From: Juglans regia
Lineage: Eukaryota; Streptophyta; Magnoliopsida; Fagales; Juglandaceae
Reading direction: 5' to 3'
Assembly: GCF_001411555.2 (NCBI RefSeq)
Contig: NW_023361327.1
Span: 283,001 to 347,000 of the forward strand
DNA: 64,000 nt
Positions 1 through 9,835 of the stretch are shown piece after piece. Below the pieces are notes generated by a model. That model had not been told where the DNA came from. It saw nothing but the letters and a program-made list of their open reading frames with translations, and made no database searches. How positions within the stretch are numbered: the stretch's first letter is position 1; each line of letters starts with the position of its first letter. Position numbers and translations under genes: made by a program.

Positions 1-468
1 TGTTTTGTTCTGCATTCTAATTTCATTAAATGCTCATGTTTACACACTGGTATATGTTCTCTGCTTACTGAGTTGTTGATAACTCACCCTTTATCTTCAT
101 ATATTTTTCAGATAATTTTGATGGTTCAGCGGGAGAACAAGAGCAGGAAGTTTTAGCAAGGTTTGATGATCGAAGTCGAATAAGTGTCTGAGGGTACAAG
201 TGCTTATTTGAGAGTCGTAGTTAGTAAACAGATTTTAATTTTCGGGTATTTTGGTTTGATGAGTGAAGGATAATTTTGAGTTTTGGAGAGTTTTTAATTT
301 ATGTTATTGAGTTTTTCTTTATTATCCCCATGGAGGAACTTAGATATTTGGATTGATTAAATGGATTAATATTTTATGGGATTTTTCTGGATTTTATAGT
401 TGTATTGTTTATATTAATTTTAGGTATTAAGAGTTAACTCTCCGGACCTTCGGGATTGGGGTGTTACA
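1..468 (+). repeat. 3' end of a Gypsy-type LTR (left part outside window)
   Basis: Positions 1-110 closely match the LTR ends at 18301-18420 and 21320-21430: the same run of text around a TTTACACACTgGTATATGT core followed by TTACTGAGTTGTTGATAACTC. The segment closes with GGGGTGTTACA at 468, the usual terminus of this LTR group. No primer-binding site follows, so this is a 3' LTR or a solo LTR rather than a 5' LTR. The start lies outside the window, so no TSD can be tested. Confidence 0.75.
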
Positions 469-851
469 AAAATATATGCACAAATCCATACTAATAAAAA
501 AACCAATTGAATCTGTATTCGTTCGAACAAAGAAATTTAAGATCGAACGGTTATTAACTTACACCGGGAAAAATAAATTAATTTCCCGCCAATATTATTA
601 TTCGAATAGATTATATACTGTTCGAACGGACATTAATTCCATGTTCGAATCTGTTTTGTTCCATTCGAATGGTTTTCCTTTTTTGAGATGATTTTGTTCG
701 TTACAAAATATCTTGTTCGAATGAAAATTTTTCCGTTCGAATGAATTTAGTAGCTCAGGCATTTTTGGAGATGAAATGTAAATTTCATCTCCAAAAATGA
801 CTTTTAGGGATGAAATTTTTTTCGTCCCTAAAAGTCAAATTTCTTGTAGTG
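469..851 (+). mobile_element. CACTA (En/Spm-like) transposon right end
   Basis: The segment ends with TTTCTTGTAGTG at 840-851, the reverse complement of the plant CACTA terminal motif CACTACAAGAAA. Inside it are about eight TTCGAA-core motifs between 520 and 742, which looks like the subterminal binding-site repeats of CACTA elements. Two perfect or near-perfect hairpins follow at 761-836. The opposite end is not visible; the LTR remnant at 1-468 probably interrupts or truncates it. No transposase coding is present. Confidence 0.6.
761..836. repeat. Two adjacent hairpins at the CACTA end
   Basis: Arms 761-777 and 782-798 are exact inverted copies (ATTTTTGGAGATGAAAT). Arms 799-815 and 820-836 are inverted copies with one mismatch (GACTTTTAGGGATGAAA). 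They sit immediately inside the terminal motif. Both are seen directly; the role as a subterminal transposase-recognition region is inferred. Confidence 0.8.
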
Positions 852-953
852 ATGATATTGATTATCGTGGTGTGATCATATAGAAGGTTTGGACTATTGA
901 AATCTTTGTCATGTATAGCATGTTAGATTTTTAAGGTTGAAGAAGAAGCAAAA

Positions 954-1303
954 TAAAAAATAGTGATAAGAATGGAAATTGTGAGAGAACTACGCTGATT
1001 CTCATTACACATTGAAAAGATATACAAGGCTGCATATATACACTCAATGCTTGTATCCTAACAGGCAAAGAATAAGAAATATTGTATCTATAGTGTGTCC
1101 TACTCTATTACAATGTACAACTAAGGTAAGTCAGTGTAGTGGCCATCGACATAAGGCACATCATTAGGTTGGTAGTGGGATAGTGTTACTGCACAACCTC
1201 CAAAATAACAGAAAACACAGAGGATGAATTATCTTCTGTGTCTTGGGTACATGTAGTAGCATAGGCCTCTTTCTTCTTTGGTATTTCTTGAGATTCCCCC
1301 TCA
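954..1303 (-). repeat. Copia downstream (3') LTR
   Basis: It starts on the minus strand directly after the polypurine tract at about 1304-1316. The first 166 bases match 7951-8111. A TATA-like GTGTATATATGC lies near 1032-1043 on the minus strand. The LTR begins with ATCTCAAG rather than TG, which is odd; both copies share it, so it is not a sequencing slip in one copy. Confidence 0.55.
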
Positions 1304-2261
1304 AGATGGGCATAGATGTTCAAGGTGCCCATCTTGGACAATAAAGAATGGAACAAGGGAGCCGATAATGCCTTTGTGAAAATGTCAGCCAATTGGAACT
1401 TGGAGGCCACATAGATAGGTGTAATGGTTCTAGCTATGACATTTTCCCTCACAAAGTAACAATCCAATTCTACATGCTTAGTTATTTCGTGGAAAATTGG
1501 ATTTTTGGTGAGGTGGATGGCTGATTGACTATCACAGTAAAGCTGGACAGGTTGTGGATGTTCCATGTTGAAGTCCTTCAAGAGTTCCTTCAACCAAACA
1601 ATTTCACAACTTGCATGTGCCAATGCTCCATATTCAGCCTCTGCTGAAGATCGTGAAATAGTAGCCTGTTTCTTAGACTTCCAACTCACCATAAAAATAT
1701 GCAAAAACTAGTCATGGATCGTCTGGTCTCAGGGCAAGTTGCCCAATCTGAGTCACTGAACCCTTTGAGCTGCAGTGAGGATTTTGAAGAGAAAAGAATT
1801 CCTTGCCCAATTGAACCTTTGAGATACCTAAGTATCCTATAAGATGCAAAGAGATGTGCCTGAGGTTGTCTATCCAGAAATTGACTAAGCATATTGATAG
1901 CATATGTTATGTATGGTCTTGTGATGGTCAAATAGATGATTTTTCCTACCAGCTTTCTATATGCAGTGATATCTGGCAGTAAATCATCTGAGGAGTGTGT
2001 AAACTTGTGGTTTGAATACATGGGAGTGTTAACATGTTTGCACCGAAGTAGACCAGCACTTTCAAAGATTTCCAATGTATATTTTCGTTGGCATACATGA
2101 ATGCCACTTACTGACCTTGCAATCTCCAATCCTAGAAAATATTTCAGATGCCCCAAGTCTTGGATCTTGAACTGGTTATGCAAGTGGTCTCTGACAGATT
2201 TTATGGCCTCCAAACTATTACTTCCCAAAATAATATCATCAACATATTCTAGGAGTGCCAC
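1186..2261 (-). pseudogene. Copia reverse transcriptase C-terminal part and RNase H
   Basis: Two overlapping frames. The upstream frame (2261-1686) has the RT active-site motif YVDDIILGS, then the connection region with TRPYITYAINMLSQF, RYLKGS and the RNase H start with SDSDWA. It stops after SMTSFCIFLW; a frameshift moves to 1704-1186, which carries SWKSKKQATISRSSAEAEY and ends in the LTR. These are standard Copia RT/RNase H blocks in the right order. The frameshift inside RNase H, plus the break before YVDD, prevents a functional polyprotein. Confidence 0.9.
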
Positions 2262-2374
2262 AAAACCATGTTCATCATTTATGGTAAAGAGAGAATAGTC
2301 TAATTTTGATTGACAAAATCCTATGGCAAGAAGAGAAGCTGTGAATTTTGAATCTCATTGCCTGGAGGCTTGTT

Positions 2375-2968
2375 TCAAGCCATATAAGGACTTGTGCAGC
2401 TTGCAAACAAGCTTCTGAGTTTTGGATTGAGACTCCCCTTGAGCAGAAAACCTGGTGGAAGCTCCATGTAACTGTCTTCCTCAAGGTCACCATGGAGGAA
2501 TGCATTATGGACATCTAATTGTTCCAAATGCCAGCCAAGAATTGCACCCAAGGCAAGAAACACTTGGACAATGATCATTTTTGCTACTGGGCTGAATGTT
2601 TCTTGATAGTTACACCCTATTCGTTGTGTATATCCCTTAGCTACAAGCCGTGTCTTGTATTTATCAATAGTGCCATCTGATCTTAACTTGATTTTGTAAA
2701 CATACTTGCAACCAATTGCTTTATTTCCAAGAGGCAAGGGGACAATGGACCAAGTGCCATTTGTTTCAAGAGCCTTCAATTTAGCTACCATAGCAGCTTG
2801 GCAATGCTCATGAGCTACAGCTTCCTCATAATTCTTTGGTTCTGAGATGAGTGTGAGTGATAGTGCATAGGCTTGATATGAGGAGGATAGATGTTTGTAT
2901 GAAAGGTGATGTGCTATGGGATGTTTTGTGGGAGATGAGTATGGATGAGATGAAGATGAGTTGGTCAC
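2375..2968 (-). pseudogene. Copia reverse transcriptase N-terminal part
   Basis: The minus frame contains the RT_2-type blocks [38 protein letters not shown] and [12 protein letters not shown] (first catalytic aspartate in the DVHNAFLHG block). It stops at 2375, about 40 codons before the YVDD frame begins, so the palm domain is split by a frameshift or small deletion. It lies between integrase (upstream) and the YVDD/RNase H segment (downstream), as expected. Confidence 0.9.
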
Positions 2969-3025
2969 AAGTTGGCAATGATAATCATGCAGATAGGTGG
3001 GTGTGTGTTTAATTCTGTCAGACCT

Positions 3026-3526
3026 TCAAAGTGGAGTGTGTGGTGATGTCATGAGTTGAGGTGATACAACAGGGTGTTCTGGTGGATTGAGTGAGGAAGG
3101 AGAGGATGTGGAGGACTCTAATTGAGAGGGAGAATGGAGAGTAGGATCTGTGGTGGAAGGGGAATTGTTGAGTTCATTAGTGACTTTGAGGGAATAATCT
3201 GGTGAGGTAACTTGGGGATGGCAGATTTGATCAGGTAAAGCAGAAGGAACGGTGATATCTTGTGGATTTGGAATAGGTGTGGAACTCTTAGGATTTGTGT
3301 TTCCAAAAGGAAATTCAGATTCTAAGAACACTACATCTTGAGAGATAAAAGTGTGATGGTTATCAAGGTTATACACTTTATATCCCTTAACTACAACAGG
3401 ATATCCAAGAAAGAGACATTTCTGAGCTCTTGGATCCAATTTAGTGCAACTGTGTTTGAGTGTAGAAACAATACAAAGGCACCCAAAGACTCTCAAATGG
3501 TTGTATGAAGGCTTAGATGAAAACAA
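3026..3526 (-). pseudogene. Copia integrase C-terminal region
   Basis: The minus frame starts near SYNHLRVFGCLCIVST and continues with KLDPRAQKCLFLGYP and GYKVYNLDNHHTFISQDVVF, the conserved region after the Copia integrase core. A low-complexity proline/serine/threonine linker follows, then a stop. A frame break at 3527-3577 separates it from the integrase core. Confidence 0.85.
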
Positions 3527-3577
3527 TACTTCATATGGAGATTTGTTATGTATGGTGGCTGAAGGTATAGCATCTCC

Positions 3578-4855
3578 CTAAAATTTTGTGGGGAGTGAAG
3601 CTTGAATGAGTAGGGCTCGGGCAATAGTGACCAAATGTTGTTGCTTTCTTTCCACAACTCCATTTTGTTGTGGTGTGTACACACAGGTTTTTTGATGTAG
3701 AATCCCATGGGAATTAAACAAATCAGGCGTATGAAACTCCAATCCATTATTTGTTCTATCATTTTTAACTTTGGAACTAAATTGAGTTTGAACCATAAGG
3801 ATAAAGGATTGCAAAAGGGATCGTGCTTCTGATTTAAATTGCATTAGGTCTACCCATGTGACACGGCTATAGTCATCAACAATAGTTAAAAAGTAACGAT
3901 GACCATGCAAAGAGGCTTGAGAATATGGTCCCCAAATGTCATAGTGAACAAGCTCAAAAATATAATTACTAGAGGTAATGCTTGATTGAAATGGAAGACG
4001 TTTTTGCTTAGATAAAGAGCAAACATTGCAATATGTTTGATCACAACCTTTTACATGGCTAGAAGAATGAATTAAATTCATCCTTTCATTTGATAAATGT
4101 CCTAACCTAAGGTGCCAAACATCAAAATTATGTTTGTTGACAACATTACAAGATGAAACATTGGAGGAATTTAGAAAGGCCCTAGAAAGCTTATGAGATG
4201 TACTGCAACCAAGAGAGCTTGAGAGTAGGAAACACAGGCCATGGTTTAGTTTAGCTAGTCCAATCGTCATCCATGAATAGAGGACCTGTATAAAGCAAAA
4301 CTTGTCTAAGAAAATGAGGCAAATGAGGGGGTTAAGAATGCATTTACTGACAGACAAGACATTGATTGTGAAGGTAGGGACACATAGGATCCCTATGAGG
4401 AAGATGGATTCTGAGAGATGTACATCTCCTATATGTGTGACTTCAACCCATGTCCCATTTGGCAACTGGACTAATGCTTTGGTAGTGCAAGTGATGGTTG
4501 TGAGAAAGGCTGGAGAACAGACTATGTGGTCTGTTGCTCCAGTATCAATGACCCATGGAGTGTTGGTAGGTTCATGTGATTGATGGTGTACAAGCAAAGA
4601 GTGGTGATGCTGGTGACTTGTGCTAAAAATGGATGAATTTAAAACAGCAGATGAGCAAGAAGGTATATCTGCCATGTTTAAATGTGATGTGGTGTGTACA
4701 GGAAGGTTTTTACTTGAGTTTGAAGTAGCTTTGGTGGGTTGAAGTTCTCCCTGAGGTGACTGATTATGAGTTGGCTGTGGTGTTTGATTGTTGACAAGTG
4801 CCATGAGTTGCTGAATTTGAGACTGTGAGAGTGTCAAATTTTGTGTCTCCATCAT
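3578..4855 (-). pseudogene. Copia protease, GAG-pre-integrase and integrase core
   Basis: 425 codons on the minus strand. In order: aspartic protease with WVIDTGATDHI at about residues 100-110; GAG-pre-integrase with VWHLRLGHLSNERM and CNVCSLSKQ (HHCC-type zinc site); integrase core with VHYDIWGP (first Asp) and QQNGVVERK (Glu). The second catalytic position reads RTNNGLEF where the family normally has DNG, so Asp appears replaced by Asn. An in-frame TGA at 4856-4858 separates this frame from gag. Active-site loss and the stop both point to a dead element. Confidence 0.9.
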
Positions 4856-5940
4856 TCATTTCTCTTGGTTTTGAGACACTACTTGGTTAGCTGAATGAGT
4901 AGCAGAGAAATTTTGATTATTGAAGTTACCTGGTTTCTGCTTTGTGAACTTAAAATTGGGGGGAAAACCTATCAACCTGTAGCATTTGTCACGGCTATGT
5001 CTAGACTTCCCATAGAGTCCACAAGTGAGCTCAGGTCTTTCCTTTTTCTTAGATTGGTTGTTAAAAACTGATAGAGCTGAAGATTTAGCTGATGGCATTA
5101 CTACAATTCTAGCTTGCCTCTGCCTCTCTTCTTGTAGAATCAAAGAAAAAGTCTTATCTATGGAGGGAACAGGACTCATATGTATAACTTCCCCTCTAAT
5201 GCTTTCATAGGAATCATTCAGCCCCATAAGAAACATGAAAACACTATCAGATTGTTGCACTTCACCTACTGAGTTTAGGGCCTTACATGTGATACCCCAT
5301 ATGATATGGATAAGGGTAGGTGGTGTATGGGATCCCACATTACTTGGGAAGGAGAAGTTCTTGCTCTTTATAAGGTTCCAATGGGGCTCTAATTGTATCA
5401 TTGACTAGTCCTTTTGGAGTATAGGCCATGTGGTTTGGGCCTTCCATTGGGGCGTTACAAATGGTATCAGAGACTATCCCAATCAGAAATGTGGGACTTG
5501 AGCCGTGCCACCTACAATGGACAGACCTGACGAGGACGTCGGGAATTTAAGGGGTGCAGATTGTGATACCCCATATGATATGGATAAGGGTAGGTGGTGT
5601 ATGGGATCCCACATTGCTTGGGAAGGAGAAGTTCTTGCTCTTTATAAGGTTCCAATGGGTCTCTAATTGTATCATTGACTAGTCCCTTTGGAGTATAGGC
5701 CATGTGATTTGGGCCTTCCATTGGGGCGTTACATTACAAGTGCAAAGCCCACATGAGCAGCAAGGCATAGGTCTGTATATATTGAGCTCTTCTCAAATTA
5801 CATTTAACTGAGTGAGATATTCATTTACATTTTGAGTACCTTGCACAATGGTACAATGCTGCTATTGGAGCTGGTAGATTCTAACATTATCTGGTTGAGC
5901 AAAACGCACCTTCAGCTTATCGCATACTACCTTAGTTGGG
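4856..5940 (-). pseudogene. Copia gag, split by a TRIM insertion
   Basis: The downstream part (5287-4856) carries FLMGLNDSYESIRGEV, a gag block, and a degenerate zinc knuckle, CGLYGKSRHSRDKC, in which the second Cys is Tyr. The upstream part (5940-5739) encodes VRIYQL and NEYLTQLN, also typical Copia gag, with scattered stops. The two parts are separated exactly by the TRIM at 5288-5733 and its TTACA duplication. The N-terminus is missing where the LINE begins at 5941. Confidence 0.85.
5288..5733 (+). mobile_element. TRIM (terminal-repeat retrotransposon in miniature)
   Basis: 446 bp. Two 172-bp LTRs (5288-5459 and 5562-5733) differ at four positions by my count. Both begin TGTGATACCCC and end GGGGCGTTACA. 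The 102-bp interior has a tRNA-Met-type primer-binding site TGGTATCAGAGA starting at 5462 and a purine tract AAGGGGTGCAGA just before the second LTR. A perfect 5-bp TSD, TTACA, flanks it (5283-5287 and 5734-5738). It has no coding capacity and inserted into the Copia gag, so it is younger than that element. Orientation is plus by PBS and purine tract. Confidence 0.95.
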
Positions 5941-6178
5941 TTTTTTTTTTTTTTTTTCAAAAGAGCAGGAAGTCACATGTCCAATAGTGACCCCTCCCAA
6001 ATTTTATTAATAAAGCCCTCACTTATGGCGGAGGAATACCGTGGTTACAAGAAAGGACCATGGAAAAACAGGCCCAAAATCAAGAACAAACTAGAACAAA
6101 AGTAAAAGACCACTATTAAAACAAAACCCACCACAACCCAAAAACCAAGGCTTACAAAATAACCCCAACTTTTACAAA

Positions 6179-7144
6179 CTAACATCTCAAAGAAGGAAAA
6201 CCCAAAGAATCCAAACGGATCAAGCCTCTAAGAACCCGAGGCAAATTATAACTACTCGAAAAATCCCACTCAGATCCTAAGGCCCCTGCCTTTGCTAACC
6301 AATCTGCCACCCTATTACCTTCACGGAAAACATGCTGAAACCGACAATGAACCGTGCAAGTTAACTCAACAATTTCCTCCCAAAAATCCTCAAGGTACCA
6401 AACTCCACATCTCCCTTTACTCCACCAAGAAATAACTACCATAGAATCCATTTCAACTATCACATTTGAGGTATTCAGCGTTTTGCATCTTCTCAACCCA
6501 TAAAGGAGAGCCATAAGCTCCGCCTTATTATTAGAACCAAACCCAATATAAGAAGCATAAGCCTGAACCATCCCACCAGAAGCATCCCGAATAACCCCAC
6601 CAATACCACAAGAGCCCGGATTACCCATACTACTACCATCCGTATATAATTTAAACCACCCCAGCGGCGGTTTATCCCACCTCACCACTTTACAACTTGG
6701 AACTTTCGGAACCACCGGAACTATCCGCAAAGCTTCCAGAATCATACCATCTCGACGAGACAGATTATTATTTTGCTTAGCCGCCTGTGAGATGGACCCT
6801 AACCACACACATATAGAATGAACAACAGAATTATGCGATTCCACAATACCTTCCATTCGAGCAAGACACCTCCTTCTCCATAGGCGCCAAGTAATAATAA
6901 TGGGAATAATGCCAAAAATAAAGCCCACCCGTGAGGAAGAGCTAGCCCTCCTAAACCAAATCTCAACATTCTGTTTCCAAGTTCTACCAAGAGGTATTCC
7001 AATAAGATTTCCAAAAAAAGACCACACTCTGAATGAAAATTCTCCCTCAAAAAACACATGATTAATATCTTCAATATGACCATGATTACAGCAATTACAT
7101 TTAGATATCAAAGGAATACCAATACGGCGTAATCTGTCATCCAC
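6179..7144 (-). pseudogene. LINE RNase H domain and upstream zinc-finger region
   Basis: The first third has C and H residues (SKCNCCNHGHIEDINHVFF) typical of the zf-RVT segment. The last half is a plant LINE RNase H (RVT_3 type): YTDGSSMGNPG (Asp), NKAELMALLYG (Glu), VEMDSMVV (Asp) and EGNRVADWLA (Asp). All four catalytic acidic residues are visible. The frame is open to its stop at 6179. It is in the same frame as 7573-7148, separated only by a TAG at 7148-7150. This is the best preserved coding segment of the truncated LINE. Confidence 0.9.
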
Positions 7145-7147
7145 ACT

Positions 7148-7950
7148 CTAGGCCATAAACCATGTCCTCCAAAAATGGATAGACATTTTTAAAGGAAGAT
7201 TCTTTTGCCAAATCCATGCATGCCAAACCATGGAATTACCTCTAATACGAATACAATTCCATGCAGATTTTGTAGAGAAAATACCTGTATCCGTAGGAGT
7301 CCAAACTAGAACATCCTTTCCATTCTTTAGTCCAGCTAAATCCGTTATTATCTCCTCCACCTTATCATGCCCTACTAACTCCTCCAATAACTCCACATCC
7401 CAACTATTCGACAACCTACAATCTTTAACTTTCAAAAAAGGAGAACCCATAATATTCATTTCATTAATCAATGGACCATTATCCCTCCATTTGTCATACC
7501 AGAAAAAAAGATCACCCTCTCTAATTTTCCATTTTGAATTATTTAACAACAACGGAATACAATTCGCAACCAAAATCGAGATCCTTTATTATTTTCTATA
7601 AGATACCATGGCCGGGTTCCAACATATTTGGTTTTGAAAAAATTTGCCCATAAAGAATTTCCTTGAAGAAGATTCCAAGCGAAGCGCATATGCAAGGCTT
7701 TCTGAACATCCTCAAGGCTTCGTAACCCAATTCCTCCTTCTTCCACCGGCTTACACATCTTATTCCAAGCCAACCATTTCTTTTTGTTCCGTCCATCAGC
7801 TTCTCCCCAAAAGAAAGAACTCATCAATCTATGGATCTTGGCAATAGTAACTTGAGGTACCTGTAAAACAACAAGTAGATGGATATTCATACTAGATAAG
7901 ACATGCCTCAAAAGAACAAGTTTTCCTCCCGAAGAAAGAAGCCTCATTAG
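7148..7950 (-). pseudogene. LINE reverse transcriptase C-terminal (thumb) and linker
   Basis: The frame 7983-7543 contains LLSSGGKLVLLRHVLSSMNI, RLMSSFFWG and KKWLAWNKMCKPVEEGG, the conserved C-terminal block of plant L1 RT. The next frame, 7573-7148, continues with RFWLRI-like text and VLVWTPTDTGIFSTKSAW. A frameshift near 7550-7570 joins them. The YADD/FADD catalytic core is not present because the element is truncated upstream of it. Confidence 0.85.
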
Positions 7951-8111
7951 TGTAGTGGCCATCGACATAAGGCAGTACATCATTAGGTTGGTAGTAGGAC
8001 AGTGTTACTGCACAGCCTCCAAAATAACATAAAACACAGAGAATGAATTATCTTGTGTCTCGGGTACATGTAGCAGTAGAGGACTCTTTCTTCTTCGGTA
8101 TTTCTTGAGAT
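7951..8111 (-). repeat. Copia upstream (5') LTR remnant
   Basis: This matches 1137-1302 over its full length with scattered substitutions and small indels, including GTAGTGGCCATCGACATAAGG at the left edge and TATTTCTTGAGAT at the right edge. It is the outer part of the 5' LTR of the minus-strand Copia element; the rest was removed at the LINE junction. Confidence 0.8.
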
Positions 8112-8982
8112 AGCAAAAGTAAATGGTATTATATAGAAGGTGTAGGTGAGTCGAGTTTGTGGCAGAACATGCATGGCCTTGCAATGGGAAGCAAACAGTT
8201 TCAATTAATGGCTCATAAAGTGTATTGGAGAGTGGTTTTCCAAAAGGATAAGGCGAGAGTAGAGCTAAAATTTATAATTGAAAGTATTTCTAAAAGGTCC
8301 AAAGCCTATGCATTCGTAGAGTATGTACACTACAAAGGTGGCACTCAAAGAGATGAATGGCAACTGGCAAGGTTATTTATCACGCATCTCCCCGACACCT
8401 ATTTTTCATTTGGATCTTCCTTTCATTTATGGCGTTGAATACTAATTAAGGGTCAGGACTCATTTTCCAATATATATAAAATGGATTTTTGAAAGTTATT
8501 TTCTATTTTTAGATTTATAAAAGCCATTTTATATGTGGTATAAAATTAGAGAATCTATTCCTTTTTTAAAAAAATTAAAGAAAAACAAAAAGTGTTGGTG
8601 AGGTAATAGCTTTCCAAGGCAATGATCAATAGCTGGTCGAGAGGATGTCCAGCCACGCTGATATTGAGACACTGCTAAGACTCTTATATATGGGCGATGC
8701 ACGTGTCAAGTTATTAATAGTGTTGACCTATGACTACTAACAACTGACTAATACAATAATAAAAAAAGGATTATTTTCATCAAAGTTGAAAGTATATGGT
8801 GTAAAAGTTGAAATTAAGACTTAAATGACTAATTTGTTTCAAAGGTAAAGCACATGAACTATTTTAATATTTAACACTTTAATTTTGCTAAAATGGTTTC
8901 AAAATCGTTATATACTTGCACCTGTTATCAAATAGGTTTGTTTGACTTGGATTAATGGTCACGCTTGCTATATCCATCTAGT
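8112..8982. other. Unclassified spacer with one short open frame
   Basis: After the Copia end comes an open frame on the plus strand (8157-8438, 93 codons) with no motif I recognise. It contains FQKDKARVELKFII and KRSKAYAFVEYV, moderately charged and plausible as an old exon or repeat fragment, but without support from context. The rest, 8440-8982, is AT-rich and shows no TE termini or coding that I can identify. Confidence 0.3.
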
Positions 8983-9181
8983 TAGGGCTAAGTGCAGACT
9001 GAGTAGGAGACAGTATTCAGAAAATCTGGCTTTGACTTCGACTTTAGTTGGATTTGGGCTTTATCGGAGCGGAGTGGGAGTTGAGTTGGATTTCAACTCC
9101 AACTCCGTTTTATCATAATTTCAACTCCGATTATGTGAAGTCAGAATCGGAGTTAAACTTTTGAATTTTTGCATAGCCCTA
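8983..9181. mobile_element. Small hAT-like MITE
   Basis: 199 bp bounded by TAGGGCTAAGTGCA on the left and TTTGCATAGCCCTA on the right, an imperfect terminal inverted repeat starting TAGGGCTA. The flanking 8-mers CATCTAGT (8975-8982) and CAACCAGT (9182-9189) agree at six of eight bases, consistent with a decayed 8-bp hAT TSD. The interior is rich in short AACTCC/GGAGTT repeats and has no coding. Confidence 0.6.
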
Positions 9182-9249
9182 CAACCAGTTTGCACTGTTT
9201 CGAGCATGAAAAGGCTCAACCCTTGATCGTGTTTAATTTTCCATGTCCC

Positions 9250-9795
9250 TGTCACGGGTGCTTGGGGGCTAGGTCTTGAAGAGGAAGGAAGGGAATATGG
9301 GGTTGCTGTTGAGGGAAGAGCATCTCAGTATGCGGGAGAAGGGAAGGCTTGGAACTGAAGGGGTTGCTGTTATAACTACTTTTTGAATAAAAGAGGGAAG
9401 TTAGTTACTTAAGTGAAACGGTGCACTTTGGATTAATTGTGTAGTGTCGTTTAATTTGCATGATTGTGTGTTTTGAGCCTTAAGTGAAACGGTGAGTTTT
9501 GCCTTAAGGGTTGTAGTGTGCGTTTTATGAGTCAGTCATGGTCGTTTAAGGCCATCTTCATGCTCTGCGGGTATAAAACCAGAGCAGACCAGTTGTAATG
9601 GATGATCGATTGTTCATTGGAATTTAATACAATTTGGAGGTTGGGAATTCCTCAAAAATTCCCTGTCAAGATTCTCGAATGGAATCTTGCATTTGATCAT
9701 AATTTCGTGTACGGGAGACTCATTCTTTTATTGAGGAATCTGTGCATTGGAAGAGATTGATAGCTGTAGTGTTCTTGCTAAGCAGATACATTACA
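9250..9795 (+). repeat. Chromovirus 5' LTR
   Basis: 546 bp, TG...CA, same length as the 3' LTR. It contains an internal near-repeat (TTAAGTGAAACGGTG at about 9409 and again at about 9480). A TATA motif lies at 9572. Differences from the 3' LTR are at the bases corresponding to 9262, 9506, 9525, 9605 and 9655 (approximate). Confidence 0.95.
9571..9579 (+). promoter_or_regulatory. LTR TATA box
   Basis: GGGTATAAAACC in the LTR, with the rest of the R/U5 region downstream. Its place about 220 bp before the LTR end fits a U3 promoter. The identical motif is in the 3' LTR at about 14569. Function is inferred from position only. Confidence 0.6.
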
Positions 9796-9835
9796 AGTGG
9801 TATCCGTAGTAGTCGATCCTTGCAGTAACAGCCTA

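Larger units (their letters stand above)
5941..7950 (-). mobile_element. 5'-truncated L1-like LINE
   Basis: A 17-base T run at 5941-5957 is the poly(A) tail of a minus-strand element. Reading from about 7950 downward gives the reverse transcriptase C-terminus, a zinc-finger RVT-like segment, then RNase H. The RT core and everything upstream are absent. The 5' junction at about 7950 abuts Copia LTR sequence. I find no TSD linking the two sides, so the insertion was probably accompanied by loss of Copia gag N-terminus and leader. Confidence 0.85.
954..8111 (-). mobile_element. Degenerate Ty1-copia retrotransposon with nested TRIM and LINE
   Basis: Domains read on the minus strand from high to low coordinates: gag, protease, GAG-pre-integrase, integrase, reverse transcriptase, RNase H, the order typical of Copia. 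A purine tract TTGAGGGGGAA precedes the downstream LTR. About 160 bp of LTR sequence (1137-1302) is repeated at 7951-8111, the remains of the upstream LTR. The string AGCAAAA occurs just outside both ends (947-953 and 8112-8118) and may include the TSD. Gag is interrupted by a TRIM, and the gag start, leader and most of the upstream LTR are replaced by a LINE fragment. Many stops and frameshifts make it inactive. LTR termini are not the usual TG/CA, so outer boundaries are approximate. Confidence 0.8.

Noticed and set aside
5462..5474. TGGTATCAGAGA and similar strings as tRNA gene fragments
   Set aside because: They are primer-binding sites directly after LTR ends; no cloverleaf-compatible sequence around them.
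5512..5721. Minus-strand 69-codon frame in the TRIM
   Set aside because: TRIM elements do not code; the frame lies across LTR and PBS sequence.
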